A stretch of DNA of 64,000 bases, taken from positions 434,001 through 498,000 of the forward strand of contig CAVVOF010000003.1 in NCBI GenBank assembly GCA_963749905.1. The letters are read 5' to 3'. Shown in pieces: positions 53,594 to 61,594 of this stretch. A model generated the notes under the pieces. The model was not told the DNA's origin. It saw only the letters and a program-made list of their open reading frames with translations, and ran no database searches. Position numbers and translations under genes: made by a program. Every line of letters starts with the position of its first letter. Within the stretch, counting starts at the first letter, position 1. Origin of the DNA: UBA10649 sp963749905. Lineage in GTDB: Bacteria > Actinomycetota > Actinomycetes > S36-B12.

Positions 53594-54547
53594 TCACGTG
53601 AGCGGCGAGCACACCTCTCCGACCACCTCTGCGCCGCCATGCACCGGGATGGTCCGCAGTGCCGCCAGACCCGGCGAGTCGACACCCAGGCGGGCGAGGA
53701 TGGCGGCCAGCGCCACGTCACGCGCGCGCTCCGCCCCGTCCGACACCTTCAGTGCGATGCCCGTGCCGTCGGGCAGCGCGGCCACGTAGACGCCGTCCGC
53801 GCCCTCCTTCGCCACCAGCCCCGGCACCGCGCGCATGAACTGCGTCGTCGTGTGGAACGTGCCCCCGACGAACTCCGGGAACGCGCGCATCGCATCCGCG
53901 ACCCGGCGCGCCGGCTGGTCAACGTCCTCGGTCACGGCCCGCGACATGGATCGGGCCAGGCCCGCTACGGACAGCGACAGGACCGGCGCACCGCAGCCGT
54001 CGATGCCCACGTGCCCGACACCCTCGCCGGCCAGCGCCTCGACCTGCCACCGGATGGCCACCTGCAGCGGGTGGGCCGGATCGCGATAGGTGGCGGTGGG
54101 CCAGCCGTTGACCACGCAGGTGGCAAGCATCGCGGCGTGCTTTCCCGAGCACGTCATCGCGGCCGCCGACTCGTGCCGGCCCTCGCTCACCCATGCGTCG
54201 CGCTCGGCCTTGTCGTACGGATAGTCGGGCGGGGTCTGCAGCTCCGACTCGTCGAGCCCCACGCCGTCCAGGATCTCCCGGACCCCGGCCAGGTGGAAGC
54301 GCTCCCCGGAGTGCGAGGCCGCCGCAAGCGCGAGCAGGTGCGGAGGCAGGTCCAGTCCGTGACGCACCATGGCCGTCGCCTGCGCCAGCTTGTTCGAGGA
54401 GCGCGGGAAGATCTCGTGGTACGGATCGCCCCAGGCGATCTGCACCGAGCCGTCCGGACTCACCACCGCTGCGTGACCGAGGTGCTCCCCCTCGCAGAAG
54501 CCACTTCGCGTGTACTCGGCCAGCACAGCGGGGCGGTGATTCGTCAC
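53594..54547 (-). CDS. Asparaginase II family protein
   Basis: 317 aa of the rhizobial-type asparaginase II family (serine beta-lactamase-like fold), expected to hydrolyse asparagine to aspartate and ammonia. Conserved segments: YTRSGFCEGEHLGHAAVV, GDPYHEIFPRSSNKLAQATAMV, AMTCSGKHAAMLATC (catalytic Ser-Lys region) and VGIDGCGAPVLSLSVAGLA. GTG 54547 used. Divergent from dtd, about 26 bp between starts. Confidence 0.9.
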   Translation of the reverse strand: MTNHRPAVLAEYTRSGFCEGEHLGHAAVVSPDGSVQIAWGDPYHEIFPRSSNKLAQATAMVRHGLDLPPHLLALAAASHSGERFHLAGVREILDGVGLDESELQTPPDYPYDKAERDAWVSEGRHESAAAMTCSGKHAAMLATCVVNGWPTATYRDPAHPLQVAIRWQVEALAGEGVGHVGIDGCGAPVLSLSVAGLARSMSRAVTEDVDQPARRVADAMRAFPEFVGGTFHTTTQFMRAVPGLVAKEGADGVYVAALPDGTGIALKVSDGAERARDVALAAILARLGVDSPGLAALRTIPVHGGAEVVGEVCSPLT

Positions 54548-54573
54548 CGGGGCATGATGGCACGCTGGGACTC

Positions 54574-55038
54574 GTGAGAGCCGTCGTCCAGAGAACTCGC
54601 GGAGCCTCGGTGACCGTCGACGGAACCGTCGTCGGCTCCTTCGCCGGCCCCGGGCTCGTCGTCCTCGTCGGCGTCACCCACGAGGACACCTTGGCTGTGG
54701 CCCAACGACTCGCCGACAAGTGCTACGACCTGAGGATCTTCGGGCCCGAGCACGCCCCACCGGGAGCGCCGTCGCCCGAGGCCAGGGAACTGTCGGCATC
54801 GGATCTCTCGCTGCCCGTGCTGGTCGTCAGTCAGTTCACTCTCTACGGCGAGACCCGCAAGGGTCGCCGACCGACGTGGGATGCCGCCGCCCCCCGGCCG
54901 GTGGCCGAACCGCTCGTGGCGGCCGTCGTCGACCGTCTTCGGGAGCGCGGCGCCGTCGTGGCCACCGGTGTGTTCGGTGCCGACATGCAGGTCAGCCTGA
55001 CGAACGACGGGCCGATCACGGTCCTGCTGGAGCTGTGA
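54574..55038 (+). CDS. dtd: D-aminoacyl-tRNA deacylase
   Basis: 154-aa deacylase freeing D-amino acids from tRNA. The two signatures are visible: SQFTLYG (active-site Ser-Gln) and SLTNDGPITVLLEL (the N-x-G-P-x-T cross-subunit motif). GTG 54574 matches the family N-terminus RAVVQRTRGASVTVDG; the longer open frame is not used. Confidence 0.96.
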   Translation: MRAVVQRTRGASVTVDGTVVGSFAGPGLVVLVGVTHEDTLAVAQRLADKCYDLRIFGPEHAPPGAPSPEARELSASDLSLPVLVVSQFTLYGETRKGRRPTWDAAAPRPVAEPLVAAVVDRLRERGAVVATGVFGADMQVSLTNDGPITVLLEL

Positions 55039-55046
55039 GGCGGGAT

Positions 55047-55571
55047 CTATCGGCGCAGGAGCCGGTCGCTGCTCGGCCCCCAGATCAGCTTCTCGATCCC
55101 GTTCGATCGGGTGCCCAGGGTGACGAAGCCCTGCCCGGCGAGGAACGAGCGGGCCGACGGGCGGCCCTGGCCGATCCATGCCGAGAGGCCGCCCGGCCGC
55201 AGGCTCTTGGCGGCGTCCATCAGCCGTGTCCCGTACCCGCGGCGTCGCAGCGTGGGCTCCACGTCGAGGATGTCGATCTCGCCTCCGGTCAGCGCGAGCA
55301 GCCCCACGATCTCGCCGTAGCTCCGCTCGAGGAGCCAGATCTCGTCCAGTTGGAGCGCCCTGAGCATCCAGCGCGAGACCGTCTCCTGGGTGATGCCGTG
55401 ACGATCGGCCGCCGTGCCGTCGTGGTGCTGGGAGCGCACGTACACCCGGGCCATGCGAGTGATGTCGTCTGGGCAGGCGCGACGCAGGACAGCGTCCTCG
55501 GCCGGCAGCCAGAAGGCCTCGTCGGGATAGCGCGTCGTCGAAGGCGGTGCCGAGGGCATCGTGACCAGCAT
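55047..55571 (-). CDS. GNAT-family N-acetyltransferase
   Basis: 174 aa. The acetyl-CoA pyrophosphate loop is clear in RRRGYGTRLMDAA (Q/R-x-x-G-x-G/A), preceded by GEIDILDVEPTL. An internal ATG gives MPSAPPST 4 codons later. Convergent with dtd. Substrate not predictable. Confidence 0.82.
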   Translation of the reverse strand: MLVTMPSAPPSTTRYPDEAFWLPAEDAVLRRACPDDITRMARVYVRSQHHDGTAADRHGITQETVSRWMLRALQLDEIWLLERSYGEIVGLLALTGGEIDILDVEPTLRRRGYGTRLMDAAKSLRPGGLSAWIGQGRPSARSFLAGQGFVTLGTRSNGIEKLIWGPSSDRLLRR

Positions 55572-55693
55572 GGGAACTCCCGTCGTGAAGGTAGGAGCAG
55601 TCCACCGCGCGCGGCTTTCGGAACGCTCTCAACGGGCGTACACCGGGCTCTCGATGCAGGCGGGGGGCACGGCTCCCGCTGCCCGCGGCGGCG

Positions 55694-56722
55694 TCAGCCG
55701 CGGACGACCGCCTCCTGGCTCGCGGCGATCTCACCGTCGGCGTCCGCCACGGTCACGTCCGACGGGGCCGCCGAGCGCTTGAGGACTGCCGTCGCGATCG
55801 GACCCAGCTCGTAGTGCCAGGCGGCGGACCCGACCCAGCCCACCTCACGCCCGTCGATCGACACCGCAGCGCCATGTGCAGGCAGCCGCTCCTCGGCGCC
55901 GTCCAGGTGCAGGAGCGCGAGCCGGCGCGGCGGGTGGCCCAGGTTGTGGACGCGTGCCACCGCCTCCTGACCGCGGTAGCAGCCCTTGGCCAGATGCACG
56001 CCCGGGCCGATCCAGCCCACCTCGTGCGGCAGCGTGCGGTGGTCGGTCTCGAGGCCCAGGCGCGGGACGGCCGCCGCCACCCGCAGCGCCTCGACCGCCC
56101 ATGTGCCTGCGCGCTCGGGATGCGCGTCCAGCCGGTCGGCGAGTTCCTCTCGCGGTACGAGGACCTCGCGCCCGACGAATGCTGCCGGCCGGTCGTCGAC
56201 GTACTTGCCCGCGTCTCCCCCGCGATCGCTGCCCGCATCAACGTGGCCGGTGCCGGCGAAGTCCGCGGGCACCACCCAGGTCGGCAGGTCCGGATCTGCC
56301 TCGTGCTCCGGCTCCCACACGACCGCGATGTCCGGCGTGCGGTCCTGGACGTCCACGCGGAGGAGGAACTGCATCGAGCGCAGGTAGTCCACCAGGGCAG
56401 CCGCCGTGCCGGGCTGGACGATCAGCCACGTCGTCGTGCCGTCATCGACCGCATGCAGCTCGTGCTCCACGTGACCGTGCGGGCTGAGGATCAGGGCCAG
56501 CGCGGACTCCCCCGGACGGAGGGCGCTCAGCACCTGCGTAGTCAGGTCGGTCAGCCACGTCAGCCGGTCCGGGCCGGAGACCGAGACCACGCCACGGTTG
56601 GACAAGTCGACGGCGGCCAGGCCCGAGAGCAGGTGCCGCTGCTCGCGCAGCGGATCGCCGTAGTGCCACGGGACGTCCGGGTCCGCAGACCCGTCCGGCG
56701 GTGGCACGGCCGGACCGGTCAC
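55694..56722 (-). CDS. ygfZ: YgfZ/GcvT-like folate-binding protein
   Basis: 342-aa tetrahydrofolate-binding protein that helps repair or mature Fe-S enzymes. The YgfZ signature KGCYRGQEAVARVHNLG is present. GTG 56722 overlaps the fur stop by 4 nt (GTGA). The pairing with a Fur regulator and nitrobindin suggests a redox or iron theme. Confidence 0.93.
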   Translation of the reverse strand: MTGPAVPPPDGSADPDVPWHYGDPLREQRHLLSGLAAVDLSNRGVVSVSGPDRLTWLTDLTTQVLSALRPGESALALILSPHGHVEHELHAVDDGTTTWLIVQPGTAAALVDYLRSMQFLLRVDVQDRTPDIAVVWEPEHEADPDLPTWVVPADFAGTGHVDAGSDRGGDAGKYVDDRPAAFVGREVLVPREELADRLDAHPERAGTWAVEALRVAAAVPRLGLETDHRTLPHEVGWIGPGVHLAKGCYRGQEAVARVHNLGHPPRRLALLHLDGAEERLPAHGAAVSIDGREVGWVGSAAWHYELGPIATAVLKRSAAPSDVTVADADGEIAASQEAVVRG

Positions 56723-57165
56723 AGTGCGTCGTCCGTCTCGGGCTCGTACGGTCGGTCCTTGCACGAGCCGCAGAGTCCGTGGATCGAGACGTGCGAGATG
56801 TCGGTGCGGAAGCCGTACTCCGTCTCCAGCGAGGCGATGAAGTCCGAGGCGACCTCAGAAGGAACGCTCTCCACCTTCTTGCACCGGTCGCAGACCAGGT
56901 GGATGTGCACGTGCTCCTCGACGGCGTGGTACGTCGGCGGCCCGTGACCGATGTGCGCGTGCGTCACCAGCCCGACGTCCTCGAGCACCTCGAGGGTGCG
57001 GTAGACCGTCGAGAGGTTGACTCCTGACGCGGTGCGCTGCACCTCGGCCAGGATCTCCTCAGGCGTGGCGTGCCGAAGGGCCTCGACGGCCTCCAGCACC
57101 AGCTGTCGCTGCGGAGTGATGCGGAAGCCGCGCTCGCGCAGGCGTGCCTCCCAGTCGTCAGTCAT
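56719..57165 (-). CDS. Fur-family metal or redox-responsive repressor
   Basis: 148 aa. Winged helix ITPQRQLVLEAVEALRHATPEEIL, LSTVYRTLEVLEDVGLV, then HVHIH (85-89) and two CxxC pairs, C92xxC95 and C132xxC135, forming the structural zinc site. The metal it senses (Fe, Zn or Mn) is undecided. ATG 57165 has GGAGG 9 nt upstream; an ATG 8 codons earlier is possible. Confidence 0.92.
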   Translation of the reverse strand: MTDDWEARLRERGFRITPQRQLVLEAVEALRHATPEEILAEVQRTASGVNLSTVYRTLEVLEDVGLVTHAHIGHGPPTYHAVEEHVHIHLVCDRCKKVESVPSEVASDFIASLETEYGFRTDISHVSIHGLCGSCKDRPYEPETDDAL

Positions 57166-57169
57166 GTCG

Positions 57170-57712
57170 TCAGTCCTCCACGCCCGCACGGGACAGCGTG
57201 GCCGCGAGGTGGTTGCCCATCGTCTCGCCGACCGCCGCCATGTCGAAGGTCCAGAGCAGGCGGTCGTTCACCAGCCCGTAGAGCCGTTCGCCGGAGGTGT
57301 ACTCCTTGGCGGACCGGCTGCGCAGCACTGCGTCGGTGCGCAGCTCGGCGCGGGCGCCGGTGATAACGGCGTTCTCGATTCCGGTCACCTCGACCTTCCC
57401 GTACCAGAGCTCGGCGTAGCCCGTCGGATGAGCGAGGGTGAGCTCCACCTCGTTGCCCGGCCGCGGCCGCCAGAAGCCGGCCTCGGTGCCGAGTGGGCGG
57501 ACCCGCTCGCCATCCTCGTCCAGCAGCCAGCTGCGGGAGAGGTAGCTGAGGAAGGGCCGACCGTCCGTCGCCAGCACGACCTCCTGGCCGAACCGGAAGT
57601 CCTCGATCGTGGGGTACTGCCCGGTGCCCACGCCCACCCAGCGTCCGATCAGCCAGGACAGGTGGGCCAGCTCCTCCGGTACCTCTACCCCAGACCCGTC
57701 CGGGGCGAGCAT
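57170..57712 (-). CDS. Nitrobindin-like haem protein (FABP/DUF1794 family)
   Basis: 180-aa ten-stranded beta-barrel haem protein. The family motif GxWxGxG appears as GRWVGVGTGQYP (residues 23-34), and the haem-ligand His is expected near the C-terminus (MGNHLAATLSR). Known nitrobindins bind NO and can isomerise peroxynitrite. The homologue Rv0813c sits in the same neighbourhood in M. tuberculosis. It is followed 4 nt later by the Fur gene. Confidence 0.92.
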   Translation of the reverse strand: MLAPDGSGVEVPEELAHLSWLIGRWVGVGTGQYPTIEDFRFGQEVVLATDGRPFLSYLSRSWLLDEDGERVRPLGTEAGFWRPRPGNEVELTLAHPTGYAELWYGKVEVTGIENAVITGARAELRTDAVLRSRSAKEYTSGERLYGLVNDRLLWTFDMAAVGETMGNHLAATLSRAGVED

Positions 57713-57814
57713 CTAGCCCTGGCCCTTGAACAGCTTGTAGACGACGTAGAAACCGAACCAGCCGGCAGCAGCCAACGCGATCACGAGCAGTCCGGTGTAC
57801 ATGACCTCGACCAT
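57713..57814 (-). CDS. Small single-span membrane protein (33 aa)
   Basis: Too short for most ORF filters. ATG 57814 encodes MVEVMYTGLLVIALAAAGWF then GFYVVYKLFKGQG and a stop at 57713, immediately before the nitrobindin ATG. One transmembrane helix with a basic cytoplasmic end is obvious. The ribosome site is modest (TAGG 8 nt upstream). It lies between DUF4395 and nitrobindin in the same direction. Likely real, function unknown. Confidence 0.55.
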   Translation of the reverse strand: MVEVMYTGLLVIALAAAGWFGFYVVYKLFKGQG

Positions 57815-57845
57815 GGTCGCAGCCTAGTCGCCCGACGGCCAGGGG

Positions 57846-58316
57846 CTAGCGGTGCCGCAGCCGGGCGAGGATGAGATACATCTCGCAGCCGAGGCAGAAG
57901 GCGAAGACCGCGTTGAGGAATGCCGCGATCAGGGCCAGCGCGATGGCCACGGTGGCCACCGTGGTGGCGCCGGCGAGCGCGGCGATCAGGGCAACGATCG
58001 CGAACACGAAGCCGACCGCCTGCGCGAACCGCGGCGGTGCGGCGTCCTCGAGCTCGGACGGGGGCGCGAGCCGGGGGCGGACCACGGTGCGGAACAGCCA
58101 GCCGTACGGCTGCGCCTGCAGGCCCACGAGCGCACCGAGCGCGAACACCAGGGTCTGCCATGCGATCAGGGCGGTGCCCACGGGCGTGCCGACGAGTACC
58201 AGCGCGAGCGCGAGCACGACCGTCGTCACGGCGGCGCCGAACCGCGGGCCGCGCGGGTCCACGCGCTGGCGCGGTGCGGCCTGCGGGGATTGGACGTCAC
58301 TGTCGGCGTGGGCCAT
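57846..58316 (-). CDS. DUF4395 membrane protein
   Basis: 156 aa with four hydrophobic helices in two hairpins. N-terminal VDPRGPRFGAAVTTVVLA is the DUF4395 signature, and a CxxC occurs in AFCLGCEMYLILARL, close to a thioredoxin-like gene. DUF4395 proteins usually sit beside thioredoxin or sulfurtransferase genes, so a role in membrane thiol chemistry is plausible. It is 107 nt from the 70-bp palindrome. Confidence 0.88.
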   Translation of the reverse strand: MAHADSDVQSPQAAPRQRVDPRGPRFGAAVTTVVLALALVLVGTPVGTALIAWQTLVFALGALVGLQAQPYGWLFRTVVRPRLAPPSELEDAAPPRFAQAVGFVFAIVALIAALAGATTVATVAIALALIAAFLNAVFAFCLGCEMYLILARLRHR

Positions 58317-58423
58317 GGCTCCTCCTTCGGATCCCCGAACGCTAGGCAGAGCCGACGGGGGTGGGGACAGCGGGTGACGCAGTAACGAGTTCTGCGTTGC
58401 TGCAACTCCTTCGCAGCAACCCT

Positions 58424-58493
58424 CCCCGTCTGTCTTGAGGTTGGTGGTCGCAAAACGTACGTTTTGCGACCACCAACCTCAAGACAGACGGGG
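58424..58493. repeat. 70-bp perfect palindrome
   Basis: 58424-58458 and 58459-58493 are exact 35-nt reverse complements with no spacer (centre AAAACGTACGTTTT). It ends 2 nt from the stop of the leftward thioredoxin gene (58496) and precedes the DUF4395 gene by 107 nt. A separate 8-bp-arm hairpin lies at 58396-58420. Could be a terminator, but lacks a T-tract and is far longer than needed. Confidence 0.93.
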
Positions 58494-58495
58494 GG

Positions 58496-59008
58496 TCAGA
58501 TCTCGAAGTCGGGGGGTGCGGCAGACGGGATCAGGTCGCCGAGGGCCGCGATCACATCGGCCTTCCGCGGCTGGCCGCTGGCCCGCTTGCGGATCTCCCC
58601 GCGCCCGTCGAGGAAGAGCACCGTCGGCGTCCGCCGGATGTCCAGCTCGCGCACCAGTTCGAGGTTCTCCTCGGCGTCCAGCTCGACGTGCGACACCCCC
58701 GGCACCAGGACCGCGACCTCCTCCAGGATGCGCCGGGTCGCCCGGCACGGCTGGCAGAAGGCGCTCGAGAACTGCACCATCGTCGCCTGCTCGCCCAGCC
58801 GCCCCGCGAGTGCGCCGCTGAGGGCGACCGCGTGCGCCGACGGCGGATCCGCCTCGATGCTGGCCGGGGGGTCGTCCGCACCCGCCTGGGGCACTGCCGC
58901 CGACTCCGCCATGCCTGCCTCCCGGATCCGTCCGTTGGCCTTGGTGAACCACAGTCCGAGGCCCGTGGCCACCGCCAGCACCACGAGCAGCACCCACACA
59001 CCGGTCAT
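58496..59008 (-). CDS. Membrane-anchored thioredoxin-like protein
   Basis: 170 aa: one N-terminal helix (MTGVWVLLVVLAVATGLGLWF), a linker, then a thioredoxin fold with redox-active C85xxC88 in FSSAFCQPCRATRR and cis-Pro in IRRTPTVLFLDG. ATG 59008 overlaps the hydrolase stop by 4 nt (ATGA). It corresponds to the thioredoxin (thiX) next to glnR/mshD in mycobacteria. Confidence 0.92.
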   Translation of the reverse strand: MTGVWVLLVVLAVATGLGLWFTKANGRIREAGMAESAAVPQAGADDPPASIEADPPSAHAVALSGALAGRLGEQATMVQFSSAFCQPCRATRRILEEVAVLVPGVSHVELDAEENLELVRELDIRRTPTVLFLDGRGEIRKRASGQPRKADVIAALGDLIPSAAPPDFEI

Positions 59009-59796
59009 GTCAGCCTCGAACCATCGTCGACGACGACGCATTCCCGCACCCACGTGCCGATGCGGTCGAGCAGCTGCGTCGAGACGGCCGACTCGGCGTG
59101 CCCGAGCCCCGGTTCCTCCCAGAGCTCCGCCGTCAGCCCCGCCCCCGTGGCCGCCCGATGGATGGCCCGCGCGTGCTCCAGCGGGAAGTAGTGGTCGGCG
59201 TCACCGTGGACGACGAGCAGAGGGATGCCGGGCAGCCGCCCGGCCGCCTCGTGCGGGGCCACCGGCGGCGGCTCCGGCCAACCGCGCGCACTGACCCTCG
59301 TGCCCCGGGCCCGGAGCATCGCCCGCCCCGGCCGAGTCTCGACGAGCCAGTGCACGCCTCTCATGATCCGAGTGCCGCGGTAGTACCAGAACGCGGGCGC
59401 GCTCACCGTGACCACGCCGTCCACGCCGGCGGGGCCGTCCCCCGCCAGCGCCGCGGCCCGCACGACGACCGCACCGCCGAGGGAGAAGCCCACCGTCACG
59501 ACGCTGGCATAGCCGAGGTCGCGTGCCCAGCGGACGGCGGCGTCGACGTCGTGCACTTCCTCATCGCCCACCGTGGTCGCGCCGCCGGAGCGGCCATGTC
59601 CTCGCAGGTCGATGGCCACGACGCCGCCGAATCCCTGCAGCCGCCCGATCACCCGCTGCACCCGCTCCTGCCGGGTGTCGCCGGTGAATCCGTGCACCAC
59701 GACGAAGCACAGGTCGAGGGCGGGGTCTCGCCTCGGGACATGCACCGCGCTGATCCGCACCCCATCACTGGTCGTCAGCATCCGGTGCGTACTCAC
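59005..59796 (-). CDS. Alpha/beta-hydrolase
   Basis: 263 aa with nucleophile elbow GFSLGGAV, Asp in VVHGDADHYFP and final His in GLGHAESA. GTG 59796 has GGGAGG 9 nt upstream; the open frame 71 codons longer is unsupported. Divergent from the GlnR-like gene by 109 bp and overlapping the thioredoxin gene by 4 nt. Substrate unknown; an acyl-ester or peroxide role cannot be chosen. Confidence 0.87.
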   Translation of the reverse strand: MSTHRMLTTSDGVRISAVHVPRRDPALDLCFVVVHGFTGDTRQERVQRVIGRLQGFGGVVAIDLRGHGRSGGATTVGDEEVHDVDAAVRWARDLGYASVVTVGFSLGGAVVVRAAALAGDGPAGVDGVVTVSAPAFWYYRGTRIMRGVHWLVETRPGRAMLRARGTRVSARGWPEPPPVAPHEAAGRLPGIPLLVVHGDADHYFPLEHARAIHRAATGAGLTAELWEEPGLGHAESAVSTQLLDRIGTWVRECVVVDDGSRLT

Positions 59797-59905
59797 GGCA
59801 GCATCCTCCCGCAACCACCGTCGCCCACGGGCAGCGCTCCCGCCCATGCCGGCGTTGGGTACCCTGTGCCCAGCCGTTCGCCACGCGGAGACCCCGGAGG
59901 TGCCC

Positions 59906-60634
59906 ATGAGACTTCTCCTGCTCACGCGCGCCATGGAGCCGTCCGCCGAGGTGCTGCCCGCGCTCAGCCTGCTCACCCACCACGTCCGCACCCTGCCGGC
60001 CGAGGCCACCGCCCTCCTTCAGGCCCCGGCCTGCGACGCCCTCCTCATCGACGGCCGCCGCGACCTGCCGGCCGTCCGCGGCCTGACCCGCCTGATCCGC
60101 CAGACCGGCGTCGACGTTCCGGTCATCCTCGTCACCACCGAGGGCGGGCTCGCTGCCCTGCAATGGGACTGGGGCATGGACGACGTCCTCGTCGACACGG
60201 CGTCACCCGCCGAGGTCGAGGCGCGACTGCGACTCGCGGTCTCCCGAGTCCACGAGACCGTCGGCGCTCCCGAGAGCGAGCCCGAGGAGATCCGCAGCGG
60301 GGAACTGCACATCGACGAGGCCACCTACACCGCGAAGCTCCGCGGCCGCACGCTGGACCTGACCTTCAAGGAGTTCGAGCTGCTGAAGTTCCTGGCCCAG
60401 CACCCCGGCCGGGTCTTCACCCGCGCGATCCTGCTCCAGGAGGTCTGGGGCTACGACTACTTCGGCGGCACCCGCACCGTCGACGTCCACGTCCGGCGCC
60501 TGCGCGCGAAGCTCGGCACCGAGCACGAGGCCCTCATCGGCACCGTCCGCAACGTGGGCTACCGCTTCGTGCCGGCCGACGCGGACGCCGCCACCCGGGC
60601 AGCACTGTCGGACACCGCCGACGTGCTCACCTGA
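59906..60634 (+). CDS. glnR: GlnR-type orphan response regulator
   Basis: 242-aa OmpR-class regulator, equivalent to mycobacterial Rv0818 and Streptomyces GlnR, the global nitrogen regulator. The receiver-like domain keeps Asp49 (LLIDGRRD) but lacks the normal acidic pocket, as expected for this atypical class that works without a kinase. The winged helix is intact (LTFKEFELLKFLAQHPGRVFTR, DVHVRRLRAKL, GTVRNVGYRFVPA). Nitrogen control fits with the amine and asparagine genes in this window, though GlnR sites were not searched. ATG 59906 follows GGAGG. Confidence 0.9.
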   Translation: MRLLLLTRAMEPSAEVLPALSLLTHHVRTLPAEATALLQAPACDALLIDGRRDLPAVRGLTRLIRQTGVDVPVILVTTEGGLAALQWDWGMDDVLVDTASPAEVEARLRLAVSRVHETVGAPESEPEEIRSGELHIDEATYTAKLRGRTLDLTFKEFELLKFLAQHPGRVFTRAILLQEVWGYDYFGGTRTVDVHVRRLRAKLGTEHEALIGTVRNVGYRFVPADADAATRAALSDTADVLT

Positions 60635-61579
60635 TCGAGGCTGACCTGACCGGTCCGGACGGCTACGCCGTCGAACTGCAGGACACCCTCTCCCCGTCCG
60701 ACGTCCAGCACGTCGTCGACCTCGTCGATCGCTGCACAGAGCACGACGGGATGCGCCCGGTCTCGGAGCATGTCTGGCTGCACCTGAAGGAAGGCGGCGA
60801 CGAGCGCGACCTGCACATGCTCGTGCACGACACCGACGGTCTCCTCGTCGGCTACGCACACCTCGACCCCACCGACGCGGTGGAGGGCGCCAGCGCCGAG
60901 ATCGCCGTCGATCCGGACGCCCGGCGGCACGGCCTGGGCCGGCAGCTGGTCGAGAGGCTGATCGCCAACTCACCGGACGGTCGGCTGCGCCTGTGGGCCC
61001 ACGGAGAGCAGGCCGGCGCCGCCGAACTGGCGTCGAGCCTCGGCTTCACCCGCTCCCGGGTGCTCTGGCAGATGCGGCGGTCGCTCCACGCACCGCTTCC
61101 CCGAGCCTTCCTGCCCGCCGGTGTCGAAGCTCCGACCCTTCCAGCCGGGGCGGGACGAGGACGCGTGGCTCGACCTGAACCGACGTGCCTTCGCGCAACT
61201 GCCGGATCAGGGCAGCTGGCAGCGCGCCGACCTGGACATGCGCCTGCGCGAGCCGTGGTTCTCCCCCGACGGATTCCTGATGGCCTGGCGGGGTGACCGA
61301 CTGGTCGGCTTCCACTGGACGAAGGTCCACGGTGACCAGACCGTCTCGGACGGCCACCGGCACCCGCCGATCGGCGAGGTCTACGTGGTCGGAGTAGACC
61401 CGGACGAGCGGGGCAATGGCCTCGGCCGGGCACTGACGGTCGCCGGCCTGCATCACCTCCGGTCCCTCGACCTGAGCCAGGCCATGCTCTACGTCGACGC
61501 GAGCAACCTCCCCGCGATCCAGCTCTACGAGGGACTCGGCTTCGCGCGCTGGGACACGGACGTCCTCTTCCGTCGCTGA
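60631..61579 (+). pseudogene. mshD: Mycothiol acetyltransferase MshD, frameshifted between its two domains
   Basis: Last step of mycothiol synthesis, adding acetate to Cys-GlcN-Ins. Two GNAT domains: the first ends about 61120 (EIAVDPDARRHGLGRQLVERL), the second starts KLRPFQPGRDEDAWL and has GVDPDERGNGLGRALTV and DASNLPAIQLYEGLGF. They lie in different frames; deleting one base near 61129 (GAA-G-CTC) gives AGVELRPFQPGRDED, matching the family. 949 nt is 3n+1. No ATG/GTG/TTG start exists near the family N-terminus (CTG 60631 assumed), which overlaps the glnR stop. Since mycothiol genes are otherwise intact, an assembly error is suspected. Confidence 0.85.
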
Positions 61580-61594
61580 GCCTCAGCCGCAGCA

